Shown here in pieces: positions 40,559-49,143 of a DNA stretch of 64,000 nt (the stretch's first letter is position 1; the number at the start of each line of letters is the position of its first letter). The translations under genes and the position numbers were made by a program. Below the pieces are notes generated by a model that ran no database searches, was not told the origin of the DNA, and worked only from the letters and a program-made list of their open reading frames with translations. The stretch spans positions 62,001-126,000 of the forward strand of contig JAFKFL010000021.1 of assembly GCA_017308235.1 (NCBI GenBank), given 5' to 3'. Source of the stretch: Alphaproteobacteria bacterium. GTDB taxonomy: Bacteria > Pseudomonadota > Alphaproteobacteria > Reyranellales > Reyranellaceae.

Positions 40559-42037
40559 ATGGATGGGGCTGAGAAGCAGATTGAGCCGGCAATTGGCGGG
40601 AACGTCACGTTCGATCCGCTTGCTGCCGCGTTGCCGGTGGATGAACCCGCGATACGTGAGGCTCTGGATTGCGACACCGGCGAATTTGTAGATGTGAAGG
40701 CATGGATCGGTGGGCAGCGCTATGAAGAGCTGATCGCGCAGCGTGTCAGCATCCGAGAGCGTCTTTCCAAAAATCCGCGCTTCCGGTGCTCGCTCTGCTC
40801 AGTTCCAGTTTATCTCGTCGCCAATCAGTTTAAGCATTTCTTTTTCCGGCACATAACCGAAGACGGTTCGTGTCCTGCCGAGACGCGCAGCCCGCTTTCC
40901 CGCGATGAAATTCTCGCCCGAAAATATGACGGCGTGCGCGAGAGCGAACCGCATAAGCGTATCAAGGCGCTGATTATGCGCAGCCTTTCAGCAGACCCTT
41001 CCTTCTCGGAAATCCTGAGCGAACGTCAATGGCGCTCATCCCATGATGAGCGCAGCCGCCGCCAGCCCGATGTTCAGGCGACCAGGCCTATGGGAAGAAC
41101 GGCCTTTGAAGTGCAGCTTTCGACTACGTTTCTCGACGTGGTTGCTGGCCGCCGCTCCTTTTACAGGCAGGAAGACGCGCTTCTTGTATGGGTCATGGGC
41201 AAGTTCGACCCCGACTATCGGCGGCTGACGACGGATGACCTGCTCTTCACCAACAACTCAAACATTCTTGTTGTTGACGAAGAGACCGCAACCCTGTCCG
41301 AGGCTGTACGCCGGTTTCATGTACGATGCCATTTCCGGCGGCCTGCGCGGGAAGGCGATCGCCTGACCGATCGCTGGGAATCGCGCGTCATTCCTTTCAG
41401 CGAACTCACCTGCGAGAAGGAATCCCAGCGTTGCTGGTATTTCGATTATGACAGGCAGGCGTCCGCTATTCGCGCAGAGATAGATAAGGAGCTGCAAGAG
41501 CGCGAACGGGCGACACTCGATGCCCTGAGGAGCGAATTGCTCTCTTTCTGGCTTTCCCGGAAGCCCAACGCCGCCCCTGACAAGAACGAGGTTCGCGCAT
41601 GGACCGCGCTGCGCGAGGCGCTGAGCGAGCGCGGCGTTTCTTTGCCGTCATCGCCGGATGAGGACAGCGGCTTCATCGCGCTCATGAACGGCGTGGCCAG
41701 CGCAAAGGAAGGGAAGCCGGTCGGCTGGAACTTCAAGCATCTTGTGGAGGTCGCGCACCGGATCGCCGACGGCTATCCGCAGCACGTTGTGGCCTTCGGC
41801 CATGCGGCTCGACTTTTCAAGCGGGACGAAATGCTGGCCGAGCAGGACAGGACCGGAAAATGGAAACGTAGAAGCGCCGCGATAGGCGCATCGTTGCGCA
41901 ACGGCCAGCCTGATTTCGCGCCTGATCCCGCTTCCATCCTGTTGGTCGATTTCCTGATGCCCGGCACCAAGGCAAAGCTCGAAAAGATAAATCTGGCTTA
42001 CGTTCCCGCGGTTTCTTCCGTCGTCACCGCATCCTGA
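40559..42037 (+). CDS. CoiA-like nuclease-domain protein
   Basis: A 492-aa protein. A possible zinc site Cys77-x2-Cys80 ... His98 ... Cys105 (RCSLCSVPVYLVANQ, HITEDGSCP) precedes a PD-(D/E)xK core, RRQPDVQATRPMGRTAFEVQ (Pro170-Asp171 ... Glu184-Val-Gln186). The zinc-finger plus PD-ExQ order matches the CoiA competence-protein family and related DUF6035-type proteins of mobile elements. The C-terminal 200 residues are helical and unassigned. An ATG upstream at 40451 would overlap the divergent gene. Its last 40 bases overlap the convergent DUF4365-like gene. Confidence 0.7.
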   Translation: MDGAEKQIEPAIGGNVTFDPLAAALPVDEPAIREALDCDTGEFVDVKAWIGGQRYEELIAQRVSIRERLSKNPRFRCSLCSVPVYLVANQFKHFFFRHITEDGSCPAETRSPLSRDEILARKYDGVRESEPHKRIKALIMRSLSADPSFSEILSERQWRSSHDERSRRQPDVQATRPMGRTAFEVQLSTTFLDVVAGRRSFYRQEDALLVWVMGKFDPDYRRLTTDDLLFTNNSNILVVDEETATLSEAVRRFHVRCHFRRPAREGDRLTDRWESRVIPFSELTCEKESQRCWYFDYDRQASAIRAEIDKELQERERATLDALRSELLSFWLSRKPNAAPDKNEVRAWTALREALSERGVSLPSSPDEDSGFIALMNGVASAKEGKPVGWNFKHLVEVAHRIADGYPQHVVAFGHAARLFKRDEMLAEQDRTGKWKRRSAAIGASLRNGQPDFAPDPASILLVDFLMPGTKAKLEKINLAYVPAVSSVVTAS

Positions 42038-43002
42038 AACTGCCTGATCCTGGGGAATCTTGGGAAGTAGGACTGCGGCACCATCTCGAAGAAGCCTTCC
42101 TGTGCGACATGGCGGTGTCCTTCGTCAGGCAGCGCGCCGCTCGTGACGAGCCGCGCCTCTTCCTTTTGAATTAGCGCGACGAGTGCTCTGCCCCTTGAGG
42201 TCAGCGGCGCCACAAAATGAGGCTGCATTTCGCGATCTACCCAATCGATGAGGCAATCCGAATAGTCGATTTGCGCGAGATTTTGAGCGAGCAGGAATTT
42301 CGCGAAGCCGAAGACAAAGTCCTGCTCTGGACCGCCCATGCCCATCCCGAACTCCGACCCGCGTGCTTCAAGATTGTACTCAACGGCGTTACAGACGAGG
42401 TCCATCCCGTAGTAGATGCTCCGGCAGATGTTCGTCAGCCCATGCACGAAAAGGTCAAAATAGCTGAGGGGGAAACTCCCTTCATTTGATATGGTCGTGA
42501 CAAGCTCTTTGAACACTCCCTCGATGTCAGTGATGAAAGGCTGATCCAGTACGCCAGCGTTTTCAAAGAGCACGGCAGGGCTGGTTGCCTCAAGGAGATT
42601 TGCCTCGGGCACTTCGATATGGGCGCGCTCCTCGCGGGTAGGCACGCGCAACGCCTGCCGAATGTCGATCCAATAGCTGTTCCCGGTATCGGTGTTATGC
42701 AGAATGAGAAGCACCGGCAAAGGGAACTGCTCCCAATAATTCCGGTGCTTGTCCTCGGGATAGAATTTCCAGCCGGCGTCGGTGCGGTGCTGAAGGAAGG
42801 AAGGGCCGGCTTTCACCTGGGCTGCAATCGTACGCCCGGTAGCGAATCCTTCGTTTGTGATAAATTCGAGCTGACCGTCGATCCCCACGTCGCCGGTGCC
42901 GGTTTCGCGCCAAATCTGTCCCATCTTGGCCGCATAGCCCTGCACGGCGGCAATGCCGCGTCGTTCTTGCGCGTAAGTGCTTCCTGCCTTTGGCAAATCC
43001 AT
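41998..43002 (-). CDS. DUF4365-like protein with nuclease-like N-terminus
   Basis: A 334-aa protein. The N-terminal domain (QERRGIAAVQGYAAKMGQIW, then TGTGDVGIDGQLEFI and TIAAQVKAGPSF) has the DUF4365 pattern: Asp42 and Gln62-Val-Lys64 in a restriction-endonuclease-like fold. The remainder is a helical domain of unknown role. DUF4365 proteins are frequent in defence islands. It is convergent with the CoiA-like gene (40-base overlap) and divergent from hipB. A run of nine C lies just upstream of the start. Confidence 0.75.
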   Translation of the reverse strand: MDLPKAGSTYAQERRGIAAVQGYAAKMGQIWRETGTGDVGIDGQLEFITNEGFATGRTIAAQVKAGPSFLQHRTDAGWKFYPEDKHRNYWEQFPLPVLLILHNTDTGNSYWIDIRQALRVPTREERAHIEVPEANLLEATSPAVLFENAGVLDQPFITDIEGVFKELVTTISNEGSFPLSYFDLFVHGLTNICRSIYYGMDLVCNAVEYNLEARGSEFGMGMGGPEQDFVFGFAKFLLAQNLAQIDYSDCLIDWVDREMQPHFVAPLTSRGRALVALIQKEEARLVTSGALPDEGHRHVAQEGFFEMVPQSYFPRFPRIRQFQDAVTTEETAGT

Positions 43003-43035
43003 TTTTACCCCCCCCCTTTTTATGATCTATAATAA

Positions 43036-43150
43036 CATATCTTAGTCCGCTTTCGATATGCAATTGCACATCGTACGCGCTTGCAAATTTCCAATGCGAG
43101 TGATATATTTAAGCATATCACCATGTACCTTAGATATGCAGAGACATATC
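43036..43150. promoter_or_regulatory. hipBA operator region with three GATATG/CATATC dyads
   Basis: Three inverted repeats share the same hexamer: CATATC (43036-43041) with GATATG (43055-43060); GTGATAT (43100-43106) with ATATCAC (43115-43121); and GATATG (43133-43138) with CATATC (43145-43150). The last one ends exactly at the ATG of hipB. HipB-type antitoxins repress their own operon by binding several such dyads. The region is AT-rich and must contain the promoter for hipB, and perhaps that of the divergent DUF4365-like gene. Confidence 0.75.
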
Positions 43151-43735
43151 ATGCCCTACGCCACCGATGACATTCTCCAGACCCTCCGCACCGCCCGCGA
43201 GCAGACGGGCCTGAGCCAGCGCGACCTCAGCGCTCGCATCGGCGTGCCGCAGAGCCATATCTCGAAAATCGAGAGCGGCGGCACCGATCTCCGGCTTTCG
43301 AGCCTGGTCGAGCTTGTGCGTGCGCTTGATTACGAGCTGGTGCTCGTGCCGCGCAAGCTGCTGCCCGCTGTAGAGGCCATTGTCGGCGGCGCGTCCATGA
43401 CTCTGTCCGGGGAAGCCCGCCAGCGCGCTACCGTCCTCAACCGCGCCCAGGCGGCAGTTGCAAAGCTGACCCGCACCCATCCCGACGCCGCTGAATTCAA
43501 GCGCCTCGACCAGACGCTGCGAGAGCTTGCGAATTTCCAGCTCGGCAAGGGCGATCTGGATACGCTGCGCGCCGTCACCGACAAGCTGCTGAAACTCCCA
43601 ACCGGCGCGGCCGCGCTCCCGGCCGCCGAGCGCGCCTCCCGTCAATTAAGAGAGCTTCGCAACAGGACCGCCCATGCGCTGCCGGAAGCGCCGCGCCCTG
43701 CCTATGAGCTAGACGAGGAGGACGACGATGCCTGA
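43151..43735 (+). CDS. hipB: HipB-like antitoxin/regulator with extended C-terminus
   Basis: A 194-aa protein. Residues 5-65 are a Xre helix-turn-helix (LQTLRTAREQTGLSQRDLSA, then RIGVPQSHISKIESGGTDLR). The rest (about 130 residues) is a helical extension absent from the short classical HipB (about 90 aa). The start at 43151 follows the last operator; an ATG at 43136 would read through it. The 3' end overlaps hipA by 8 bases. Expected to neutralise HipA and repress the operon. Confidence 0.85.
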   Translation: MPYATDDILQTLRTAREQTGLSQRDLSARIGVPQSHISKIESGGTDLRLSSLVELVRALDYELVLVPRKLLPAVEAIVGGASMTLSGEARQRATVLNRAQAAVAKLTRTHPDAAEFKRLDQTLRELANFQLGKGDLDTLRAVTDKLLKLPTGAAALPAAERASRQLRELRNRTAHALPEAPRPAYELDEEDDDA

Positions 43736-44960
43736 CGTTTCCGTCCTCGATGTGCGTCTCTACGGCGACAAGATCGGCACGCTCACCCTCATTCCGGGCG
43801 ACCGCACGCTGTTCGCCTTCGACAAGGCGTATATCGACAATCCCGAGCGGCCGACGCTGAGCCTGTCCTTCAAGGACCAGTTCGGGCAGCTCCTGACAGA
43901 ATTCAAGCCGGTCAATGTCAGGGTGCCACCCTTCTTCGCCAACCTCCTGCCCGAGGGGCCGCTGCGCGCCTATCTTGCCGAGCAGGCTGGCGTGAACGAA
44001 AAGCGCGAGTTCTTCCTGCTGTGGGTTCTCGGCCGCGATCTTCCCGGCGCGCTTACCATCGTGCCGGCAGACGGCGAAGCGTGGCCCGATCTCAAGGACA
44101 AGGGCGACGAGGAAGAGCGCCGCAAGCGCCGGACCAATGCCCTGCGCTTTTCGCTCGCGGGCGTGCAACTGAAATTCTCGGCAGTGAAGAACGCAGGGAA
44201 AGGCGGCGGCCTCACGATCCCGGCGGACGGCGTCGGCGGCTCGTGGATCGTGAAGCTGCCCTCGCAGCTCTATGACGGAGTTCCAGAGAACGAATTCTCG
44301 ATGATGAGCCTTGCGGCCCGTCTCGGCATGGACGTACCCGAGCTCCAGCTCCTCGACATCGATGCAATCGGCGGCCTGCCCGAAGGGATCGGCAGACTCA
44401 AAGGCCAGGCGCTTGCCATCCGGCGCTTCGACCGCACGGAAGACGGCCCGGTGCATATAGAGGATTTCGCGCAGGTGTTCGGCGTCTGGCCCGACGACAA
44501 ATACAAGCGGGCGAGCGCGCGCAACATCGCGGCCGTGATCGGCCTCGAGGCGGGCGACGAAGCCGCCGCCGAATTCATCCGCCGCCTCGTGTTCAACACT
44601 CTGATCGGCAACGCCGACATGCACCTCAAGAACTGGTCGCTGATCTATCCTGACCGTCGCACGGCGGCGCTCGCGCCCGCCTACGATTTCGTGTCGACGA
44701 TACCGTATATCCCCGACGAGTTCGCAGCCATCAAATACGCCCGCACCAAGCGCATGCGCGAGCTTTCGCTCGACGAGCTGCGCTATCTCGCGGCCAAGGC
44801 GCGTCTTCCTGAAAAGCTCGTCGTCGATGCGGCGACGGAAACCGTCGCCCGCTTCCGCGACGAATGGCCGGAAGCAAAAAAGGCGCTGCCGGTCGCGCGC
44901 CCGGTCGCGGACGCCATCGACGCGCATCTGAAAGACCTCGCTCTGACCTCCGAAACATAA
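43728..44960 (+). CDS. hipA: HipA-type serine/threonine kinase toxin
   Basis: A 410-aa HipA-family kinase. The N-terminal subdomain has the usual start VSVLDVRLYGDKIGTLTL and VPPFFANLLPEG. The kinase part shows FSLAGVQLKFSA and GSWIVKLPSQ (ATP-binding), the catalytic loop LIGNADMHLKNWSLIY and the metal-binding Asp in AYDFVSTIPY. All active-site residues appear intact. Family members phosphorylate aminoacyl-tRNA synthetases (GltX in the best-studied case) and cause dormancy. It is followed by a nuclease-like gene 8 bases downstream. Confidence 0.92.
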   Translation: MPDVSVLDVRLYGDKIGTLTLIPGDRTLFAFDKAYIDNPERPTLSLSFKDQFGQLLTEFKPVNVRVPPFFANLLPEGPLRAYLAEQAGVNEKREFFLLWVLGRDLPGALTIVPADGEAWPDLKDKGDEEERRKRRTNALRFSLAGVQLKFSAVKNAGKGGGLTIPADGVGGSWIVKLPSQLYDGVPENEFSMMSLAARLGMDVPELQLLDIDAIGGLPEGIGRLKGQALAIRRFDRTEDGPVHIEDFAQVFGVWPDDKYKRASARNIAAVIGLEAGDEAAAEFIRRLVFNTLIGNADMHLKNWSLIYPDRRTAALAPAYDFVSTIPYIPDEFAAIKYARTKRMRELSLDELRYLAAKARLPEKLVVDAATETVARFRDEWPEAKKALPVARPVADAIDAHLKDLALTSET

Positions 44961-44968
44961 CAGCGCCC

Positions 44969-45460
44969 ATGATCGACCTTACGACCATCCCCGTTCCGGC
45001 CCTGCTTGAGCTGCATGTGGACCTGCTCGCCGAGCTGCGCCGCCGCGAAGTGGTGCGCAGCGCGAACAACCCGACCGGCGACTATGGCGAGCTGCTGTTC
45101 TCCCGCGCCTTCGGCTGGACGCTCAACAACAATTCCTCGGCGGATGCCGACGCGGTCGATGGCGAAGGGCTGCGCTACCAGATCAAATGCCGCCGCCTCG
45201 GCACGCCGCGCGGCTCGCGCCAGCTCGGCTTCATCCGGCGTCTGCCGGAGCGGCCCTTCGACCGCCTCGCCGCCGTCCTGCTCGATGACCGCTTCCGCGT
45301 GCTGCGCGGCGCAATCATCCCCTATGAGGTCGTCGAGCCGCGCGCCGCCTATGTCGATAGCGTCAAGGCATGGAAATTCATGCTCCGTGATTCCGTGTGG
45401 GAATTGCCAGGTGTCATCGACGCGACCGCCGCCCTGCGAGCGGCGGAACAATTGATCTAG
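44969..45460 (+). CDS. Nuclease-like third gene of the hipBA operon
   Basis: A 163-aa protein starting MIDLTTIPVPALLELHVDLL. The segment TGDYGELLFSRAFGW (Glu41), then ADAVDGEGLRYQIKCRRLG (Asp64, Gln71-Ile-Lys73), fits a compact PD-(D/E)xK-like core with QxK, similar to DUF6998-type proteins. An open frame extends back into hipA but the ATG at 44969, 8 bases after the hipA stop, is natural. It is not the HipS/HipT arrangement known from HipBST. The role with HipA is unknown. Confidence 0.7.
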   Translation: MIDLTTIPVPALLELHVDLLAELRRREVVRSANNPTGDYGELLFSRAFGWTLNNNSSADADAVDGEGLRYQIKCRRLGTPRGSRQLGFIRRLPERPFDRLAAVLLDDRFRVLRGAIIPYEVVEPRAAYVDSVKAWKFMLRDSVWELPGVIDATAALRAAEQLI

Positions 45461-45650
45461 TCCGAATCGCAGGCTCTTCCGGGGGTTCCGACGAACGACC
45501 CCGGAATGACCAGTCCATGGCCACGCCCGCAGCCTCACGGCACAGTAATCTTTGAGCAGGCCGCGGGGAGCCGATGGAAACTCGCATGCGCACGTTTCTC
45601 GTTGGTCCCGTAAGGCATCGGCGCGGCGTTGAAGACCCTGCGAGGAAGTC

Positions 45651-46037
45651 ATGTATACCGAACAGCATCACGAGCGGCGCAGAAATCCACTTTACGATCT
45701 CGTCGAACACATACCAGGCGGGTCAGCGTTTTACAGCCTTTATTCACAATGCCGCTTTTTCAGAGCCGAAATCCTCGTTCTGGAAGATGGGGTGGTCTGC
45801 GGAGCCAATCGCTATCAGGTGAACAATGACATGCAGCCCTATCCGGATGCGCTCGGCGGCGATCATCGCTATCATTACATCCCCTCTGAATTGGAAGAGC
45901 GCGTCGCGACATTGAAGACTGCACTAAAAGCGACCCCGCCCGAGCAGCGTGCTGCGCTTTCACCAGACCATCCTGAAAGCGTGGGCCGCGCTTGGCGGTC
46001 CCGCTCTCAAGAGATTTCCCGTGGACGGAAGCGCTGA
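45651..46037 (+). CDS. Hypothetical protein
   Basis: A 128-aa protein (MYTEQHHERRRNPLYDLVEH...) with a strong GAGGAAG ribosome site 2 bases before the ATG. It is polar, with likely beta strands around residues 25-60 and a charged C-terminus. No family recognised. It stands alone in the gene-sparse right end of the island. Confidence 0.5.
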   Translation: MYTEQHHERRRNPLYDLVEHIPGGSAFYSLYSQCRFFRAEILVLEDGVVCGANRYQVNNDMQPYPDALGGDHRYHYIPSELEERVATLKTALKATPPEQRAALSPDHPESVGRAWRSRSQEISRGRKR

Positions 46038-46186
46038 TATCGTCATTCGTTGCGGATGTGCCGACAGGCTGAAGCCGCACAGCAATTTATGTGAAACGTC
46101 CTTCGCCTTGTTGACCAGAAACCGGCCAATCCAGCGACGTTACCTTCGCTTACTTAGGAGCCTGCCGCAAACGACGGAGGCTCAAA

Positions 46187-46573
46187 ATGTACCTGAAATA
46201 CCGCGATGTGCTCGACATATTTATGAACCGGATAGCCGTCACAGAGGACAACGACGAGGTGTTCCGCGCGAATGCCGAGCGGTTCTTTCGTGCATGTATC
46301 GAGTGTCTCCGCAACAGCGATGAAGTCCCAACCGAGAGGATCGCGATAACGCATCTAAATCAGATCGAACTTGGCTATGGGTGCTGGCTTGATGAGGTGG
46401 AGAACGCGATTGAGGCGGCGCGCGCCGATTTTCCTCCTCACTATGCGTCTTACTACGAGCGGTTCCTCGGTGCGACGGCCATGGTCCGTGTCTGTCTCTT
46501 TAATCTTTCCCTGATGGAACAGCTTGCAGGGGAAAAGCTGATGCTGCTCCTCAAACGCCATACGGCCAGGTGA
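46187..46573 (+). CDS. Hypothetical helical protein
   Basis: A 128-aa protein (MYLKYRDVLDIFMNRIAVTE...) with an ACGGAGG ribosome site. Almost entirely predicted alpha-helix, with several Cys and aromatic residues; no signal peptide. No family recognised. It is convergent with the small acidic gene at 46617. Confidence 0.6.
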   Translation: MYLKYRDVLDIFMNRIAVTEDNDEVFRANAERFFRACIECLRNSDEVPTERIAITHLNQIELGYGCWLDEVENAIEAARADFPPHYASYYERFLGATAMVRVCLFNLSLMEQLAGEKLMLLLKRHTAR

Positions 46574-46616
46574 AGGTCGCCACATGAAAATCCATTGGAT
46601 CGCGCCGTAACTGGGT

Positions 46617-46886
46617 TCAGTTGGCGGTGGTGTCGTAAAGTGACGGGTCAGGATCGCAAGGCTCGGCAGCCTTGTCGAACACAAGCCCGTTCTTTAAGCG
46701 AAACCAAACACCGTCTCCTGCACCGTTCTTATGAAAATGGATTGTTTCGACATCTTCAGGAGAAAAACCATAGAACTCTGATGTGGTGATCGCCGCATCT
46801 TCGATTTCGCCCTCCTCGTAAAGGTCCGTGATGCAACGATTCATTATCTTCTCAATTTCGATAACATCATCAATATCGGTATTCAT
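46617..46886 (-). CDS. Small acidic hypothetical protein
   Basis: An 89-aa, strongly acidic protein (MNTDIDDVIEIEKIMNRCIT...) with an AGGTGAGGA ribosome site before the ATG. Acidic small proteins in islands are sometimes inhibitors or anti-restriction factors, but nothing specific supports that here. Its base composition is AT-richer than the following ParB gene. Confidence 0.6.
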   Translation of the reverse strand: MNTDIDDVIEIEKIMNRCITDLYEEGEIEDAAITTSEFYGFSPEDVETIHFHKNGAGDGVWFRLKNGLVFDKAAEPCDPDPSLYDTTAN

Positions 46887-46964
46887 TTCTATTTCCTCAC
46901 CTAATTAAATGGAATATTTTACAGGATAATCTTGTTTAAGAACAAGTTGACTTTCAAAGTTGCG

Positions 46965-46992
46965 AAGGCCGGGCGATGCGCCCGGCCTTTTT
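46965..46992 (+). terminator. Strong rho-independent terminator
   Basis: Perfect 10-bp stem AAGGCCGGGC / GCCCGGCCTT with a 5-base loop GATGC, followed on the plus strand by further T (five in a row including the stem end). On the minus strand the stem lies 5 bases after the ParB-like stop, preceded by an A-run, so it may work for both directions. It marks the left border of the plasmid-like module. Confidence 0.8.
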
Positions 46993-46997
46993 CACTC

Positions 46998-48698
46998 TTA
47001 TTCATCTTCTTCATTATCGGGCGGCGGCGCTTCGGCCCGGCCCTGCGCGAAACGCTCGGTGTAGCCGCGCGCGGGGAATGCGAGATAGCCGGGAAGCCAT
47101 GGCTCGCCCTTGCTGCGGGCGGCAAGGCAATCCGCAATCACCTGCTTCTGCACCTTCATCTTGGACGCAAGGTGGGCGTTCGCCTTCCTTGCGCCCGCGA
47201 TCTCGCGCAGCATCGCGTTGACGGCGTCCTTGTCGCGCAGCAGCGCGAAGAACGTCTCGTCCGGCGACCACCAGTTCCGCATGTCGGTGTGCAGCAGTTC
47301 CCCGAGCAGATCGACGGCATCCCCGTGCGCCGCCAGCGTCTCGGCCATGACGAAAGACAGAACCCGCATCACGGCCTCGTCTTCCATTTGCAGGAGGGCG
47401 CGGAAGATTCCCGGCAGCTCGCGGGCGCGGCCGCATGTGTTGCCCGTCACGACAGGACCGTCCTCGTCCTCCGCGATGCCGAGAAGCGCAGCGATCTCGC
47501 GGCGCTCGGCTGCGAACGCTGCTTCCGCCTTGCTCGCGGCAAGGCTTTCAGCGATGGCGGTGCTATCGGCCCGCCGGCCTTCCGCCTTCACCGACCACAG
47601 GCCGGAACCGGCGATCATGTGCGCGACCGCAAGGCGCAGCGCCATGCAGGGATGGCGGAGAAGCTCCGTCCGCACCGCCGCGTGGCGGTGCAGGCCAAGA
47701 TAATTCTGCATCGCCTTCGTAGTTTCGGGGCGCGGGGCGGCGCTATCCGTCCCGGCTGCCGACGCCTTCTCCCGCTTGCGGATTTCCTTCACCGGAAGGA
47801 ATCCCTCATGGAAGGAAACCTCGCCGTCACGGGTGCAGGTGACGTAGACGCGCCCGCCTCTCGATTTCGGGGTTTTCTGAAAATCCCAACTCATCCAGTG
47901 CTTGCCCGGCTCAAGCATGACGATCTCGGCCCAGCCCTTGGCCAGATAGGCGTCCCGCCTCGCCGCGATGGCTTCGCCCTGCAACTGCCAGAATGCGGCG
48001 CTGTCCATGAAATAGCGCTCGTCGCCGAACAGGTCGGAAGCAATCGCGCCCTTGTATGCGGCAGGGTCGAACAGGGCATTGCCGACAGGAATTTGCGCGC
48101 CGCCGAACAGCCATTCGCGCAAGGCCCGCCCTGTCGGGGCGTATTCGTCCTCGCTCTTATAGAGCTTCCACCATGCCTTCTGCTGGCGGTGTGTCGCCAT
48201 GGTGAGGCTGCGCAACGTGTCCGCGCCGATTTCCTCGCGGCGGTAGGCATTCAGGATCGGCTCGATCAGGTTCGCTATTGCCAGCCGTTGCTGCACAAGC
48301 CGTTCGGAAACGCCGAAATGCGCGGCCACATCGCCCGCGCTCATGCCCTTGGCGGCAAGAGCCGCGAACGCCTTGTACTGATCGATCTCGTCCATAGGGA
48401 GGTGTGCGATGTTCTCGGCAAGGGAGGCTTCCACCGCCGCCGCATCGTCGCCTTCCTCCATGACGATGCACGGAACGGGGTCGGTGACACCTTCCTCCGC
48501 AAGCGCAAGCAGGGTGTTGTAGCGCCGCTGCCCCGCGACGATTTCAAAGCCCTCGCAGTTCGGCCTGACCAGCAGGGGCTGGATGATGCCGTGCCGCCGG
48601 ACAAGGGGCAGAAGGTCGGCAATGTCCTTGCCGCCCTTCCTGCGGACGTTGAGAGGGGAAAGCTTCAACTGCCCAAGGGGCAGGTGGTCGAGTTTCAT
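46998..48698 (-). CDS. ParB-like plasmid partition/regulatory protein
   Basis: A 566-aa protein. The N-terminal ParB/Spo0J nuclease-like domain shows LGQLKLSPLNVRRKGGKDIA, then IVAGQRRYNTLLAL and ASLAENIAHLPMDEIDQYKA (the CTP-binding boxes). A helix-turn-helix domain follows (MSAGDVAAHFGVSERLVQQR). The remaining 400 residues are much longer than in chromosomal ParB and typical of the large plasmid-borne ParB-like proteins of alpha- and betaproteobacteria. No parA lies next to it in this window. It ends at the strong terminator. Confidence 0.9.
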   Translation of the reverse strand: MKLDHLPLGQLKLSPLNVRRKGGKDIADLLPLVRRHGIIQPLLVRPNCEGFEIVAGQRRYNTLLALAEEGVTDPVPCIVMEEGDDAAAVEASLAENIAHLPMDEIDQYKAFAALAAKGMSAGDVAAHFGVSERLVQQRLAIANLIEPILNAYRREEIGADTLRSLTMATHRQQKAWWKLYKSEDEYAPTGRALREWLFGGAQIPVGNALFDPAAYKGAIASDLFGDERYFMDSAAFWQLQGEAIAARRDAYLAKGWAEIVMLEPGKHWMSWDFQKTPKSRGGRVYVTCTRDGEVSFHEGFLPVKEIRKREKASAAGTDSAAPRPETTKAMQNYLGLHRHAAVRTELLRHPCMALRLAVAHMIAGSGLWSVKAEGRRADSTAIAESLAASKAEAAFAAERREIAALLGIAEDEDGPVVTGNTCGRARELPGIFRALLQMEDEAVMRVLSFVMAETLAAHGDAVDLLGELLHTDMRNWWSPDETFFALLRDKDAVNAMLREIAGARKANAHLASKMKVQKQVIADCLAARSKGEPWLPGYLAFPARGYTERFAQGRAEAPPPDNEEDE

Positions 48699-49143
48699 GG
48701 CTGTATCCTTTCGCTAGCCGTTGCTGACAGCGAAGCCCTCAAAAAAAGAGCCGCGCATGCACCCTTGGCCAGCGCCGAGCGTCCATGCTTTTCATCCGCC
48801 GCAAGGCGGATATGGACGTGAGTACCGAAAGGGGCGGAAGCCAAAGCCTGACCGCATGCGGCGCCGAAGGCGGTCCGGGCCACACGGGAGCGCAGCGAAT
48901 GGAGCGGGCCAGCCCGGACTCCGGCTATTGGCCCTTGCTCCGTCCCGTCGGTGTAAGCTGGTGAGAGGGTGCACGCGCGCGATCAGCGCGCGAAACGACA
49001 AGTGGCGTCCCAAAGGGACGCCGCTATCGGATCTTCTGCCAGGGATCGTTACCGGAAGGCCGAAACCGCGCTATGCGTGGTTCGGTGGCAAAGCCATAGA
49101 GCCCGGCCGGCGCAGCCGGGGCAGCCAAACGCTGAACGGAAAG
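48699..49143. other. 445-base leader with hairpins, no gene
   Basis: No supported gene. It contains a perfect 8-bp hairpin GGCGTCCC-AAA-GGGACGCC (49004-49022) and GCGCGC-GATCA-GCGCGC just upstream (48976-48992). Neither is followed by a T-run. The promoter for the ParB-like gene probably lies close to 48700-48760. Confidence 0.45.

Noticed and set aside
43151-45460. Interpretation of the hip operon as HipBST
   Set aside because: HipA here is a full-length 410-aa kinase with its N-terminal subdomain, and the third gene is not HipS-like but nuclease-like.
46932-48821. 629-codon open frame opposite the ParB-like gene
   Set aside because: It would have to read through the strong terminator and is the shadow of a gene with clear ParB motifs.
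49004-49022. Perfect hairpin GGCGTCCC-AAA-GGGACGCC as terminator
   Set aside because: No T-run on either side; kept only as a structural note in the leader region.
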